NCBI GenBank assembly: GCA_964511875.1
Contig: CAZEHS010000135.1
Coordinates: forward strand, 1-6,240
Reading direction: 5' to 3'
DNA from: CAZEHS01 sp964511875
Lineage (GTDB): Bacteria > Bacillota > Clostridia > Peptostreptococcales > Acidaminobacteraceae
Length of the DNA: 6,240 nucleotides
A model generated the notes under the pieces. That model did no database searches and was not told the origin of the DNA. It was given only the letters and a program-made list of their open reading frames with translations. The number at the start of each line of letters is the position of its first letter. The stretch's first letter is position 1. Position numbers and translations under genes: made by a program. Shown one piece after another: positions 6,092 through 6,240 of the stretch.

Positions 6092-6129
6092 GAATAAAAT
6101 TGGAAGTGTGTTTGGTTGACAGGGACCGG
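6080..6129. repeat. inverted repeat joining the two divergent promoters
   Basis: CCGGTCC-GTCAA (6080-6091) and TTGAC-AG-GGACCGG (6116-6129) are inverted copies of the same 12 bases, differing by two extra bases in the right copy. Each copy contains one promoter's -35 box plus the GACCGG that follows it. It could be a dyad for a DNA-binding protein or a trace of an inverted duplication of the promoter region. Confidence 0.5.
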
Positions 6130-6144
6130 TATTCATGGTAACGT
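6116..6144 (+). promoter_or_regulatory. promoter for the divergent rightward transcript
   Basis: TTGACA (6116-6121) is a perfect -35 box; 17 bases later is TAACGT (6139-6144), preceded by TGG as an extended -10. Transcription should start near 6151, a few bases before the PyrR hairpin. The -35 boxes of the two divergent promoters are only 24 bases apart, so the two polymerases may compete. Confidence 0.74.
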
Positions 6145-6159
6145 GTATAAAAATGAATC

Positions 6160-6190
6160 CCTTTAAAGCGGTCCTGAGAGGCCCTTAAGG
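6160..6190 (+). promoter_or_regulatory. PyrR-binding hairpin of the rightward leader
   Basis: CCTT (6160-6163) pairs with AAGG (6187-6190); the upper stem GGTC (6170-6173) pairs with GGCC (6180-6183) with one U-G pair; the loop is CTGAGA, an exact fit to CNGNGA. Against the consensus ARUCCNGNGAGGYU only the closing A-U pair differs, replaced by G-C, a change that keeps the pairing. The purine-rich 5' internal loop (TAAAGC) also fits. This marks the first gene to the right of the window as PyrR-controlled. Confidence 0.87.
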
Positions 6191-6240
6191 AAAAAATGCC
6201 TGTGCCAGCAATGGGTAACCCTTTCACGCCTCCGGATGTG
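6178..6240 (+). promoter_or_regulatory. antiterminator and start of the terminator of the rightward leader (cut by window end)
   Basis: GAGGC (6178-6182) and AAGG (6187-6190) can pair with GCCTC (6228-6232) and CCTT (6220-6223), the same arrangement as in the pyrB leader. CCCTTTCAC (6219-6227) would be the 5' arm of the terminator, with GTG at 6238-6240 as the first bases of its 3' arm. The window ends there, so the rest of the stem and the U-run are predicted, not seen. Confidence 0.58.

Noticed and set aside
5982..6227. 81-residue minus-strand open frame in the control region
   Set aside because: It covers both promoters and the PyrR hairpin, has no recognisable protein features, and the RNA and promoter signals explain the sequence better.

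Overview
The window reads as a chromosomal housekeeping segment from a low-to-mid GC bacterium, most likely an anaerobic Firmicute of the Clostridia type. Three things point there: PyrR-type attenuators, a pyrB-pyrI pair whose short regulatory chain starts in the clostridial way (MLEVKGIQNGIVLDHI), and a DUF3842 protein together with a one-helix protein carrying an 'SDEEVILRARELGMV' tail. The assignment rests on recognised family features, not on a search, so other anaerobes such as Desulfobacterota remain possible.

Left block, plus strand, about 1-4428. After a short tail of an unidentified upstream gene come amrS (radical SAM enzyme of the AmmeMemoRadiSam set), a 61-residue one-helix membrane protein, an SRAP/YedK abasic-site-crosslinking protein, ndk (nucleoside diphosphate kinase) and a DUF3842 protein. 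Three of the four junctions overlap (ATGA, 23 bp and 20 bp); the fourth is a 15-bp gap. The set is therefore probably one translationally coupled transcript. A 94-bp gap holding 9-bp tandem repeats and an imperfect hairpin separates it from a COG2509-type FAD-dependent oxidoreductase. A strong two-way terminator (4428-4462) closes the block.

Right block, minus strand, 4480-5839. pyrB and pyrI encode the catalytic and zinc-binding regulatory chains of aspartate carbamoyltransferase, the first committed step of pyrimidine synthesis. They overlap by 14 bp.

Control region, 5840-6240. The 401 bases right of pyrB hold no credible gene and are the most informative part of the window. They contain two back-to-back sigma-70-type promoters. 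Each transcript starts with a PyrR-binding hairpin followed by attenuation elements. For pyrB the full three-part switch is visible: PyrR-bound anti-antiterminator, antiterminator and intrinsic terminator. For the rightward transcript the same parts are visible up to the window edge, where the terminator is cut after the first bases of its 3' arm. Both directions should be switched off by PyrR-UMP when pyrimidines are plentiful, so a second pyrimidine gene is expected just past the right end. I found no evidence for a wholly new system. The divergent pair of PyrR attenuators, and the one-base-shorter loop on the pyrB side, are the main points worth following up.
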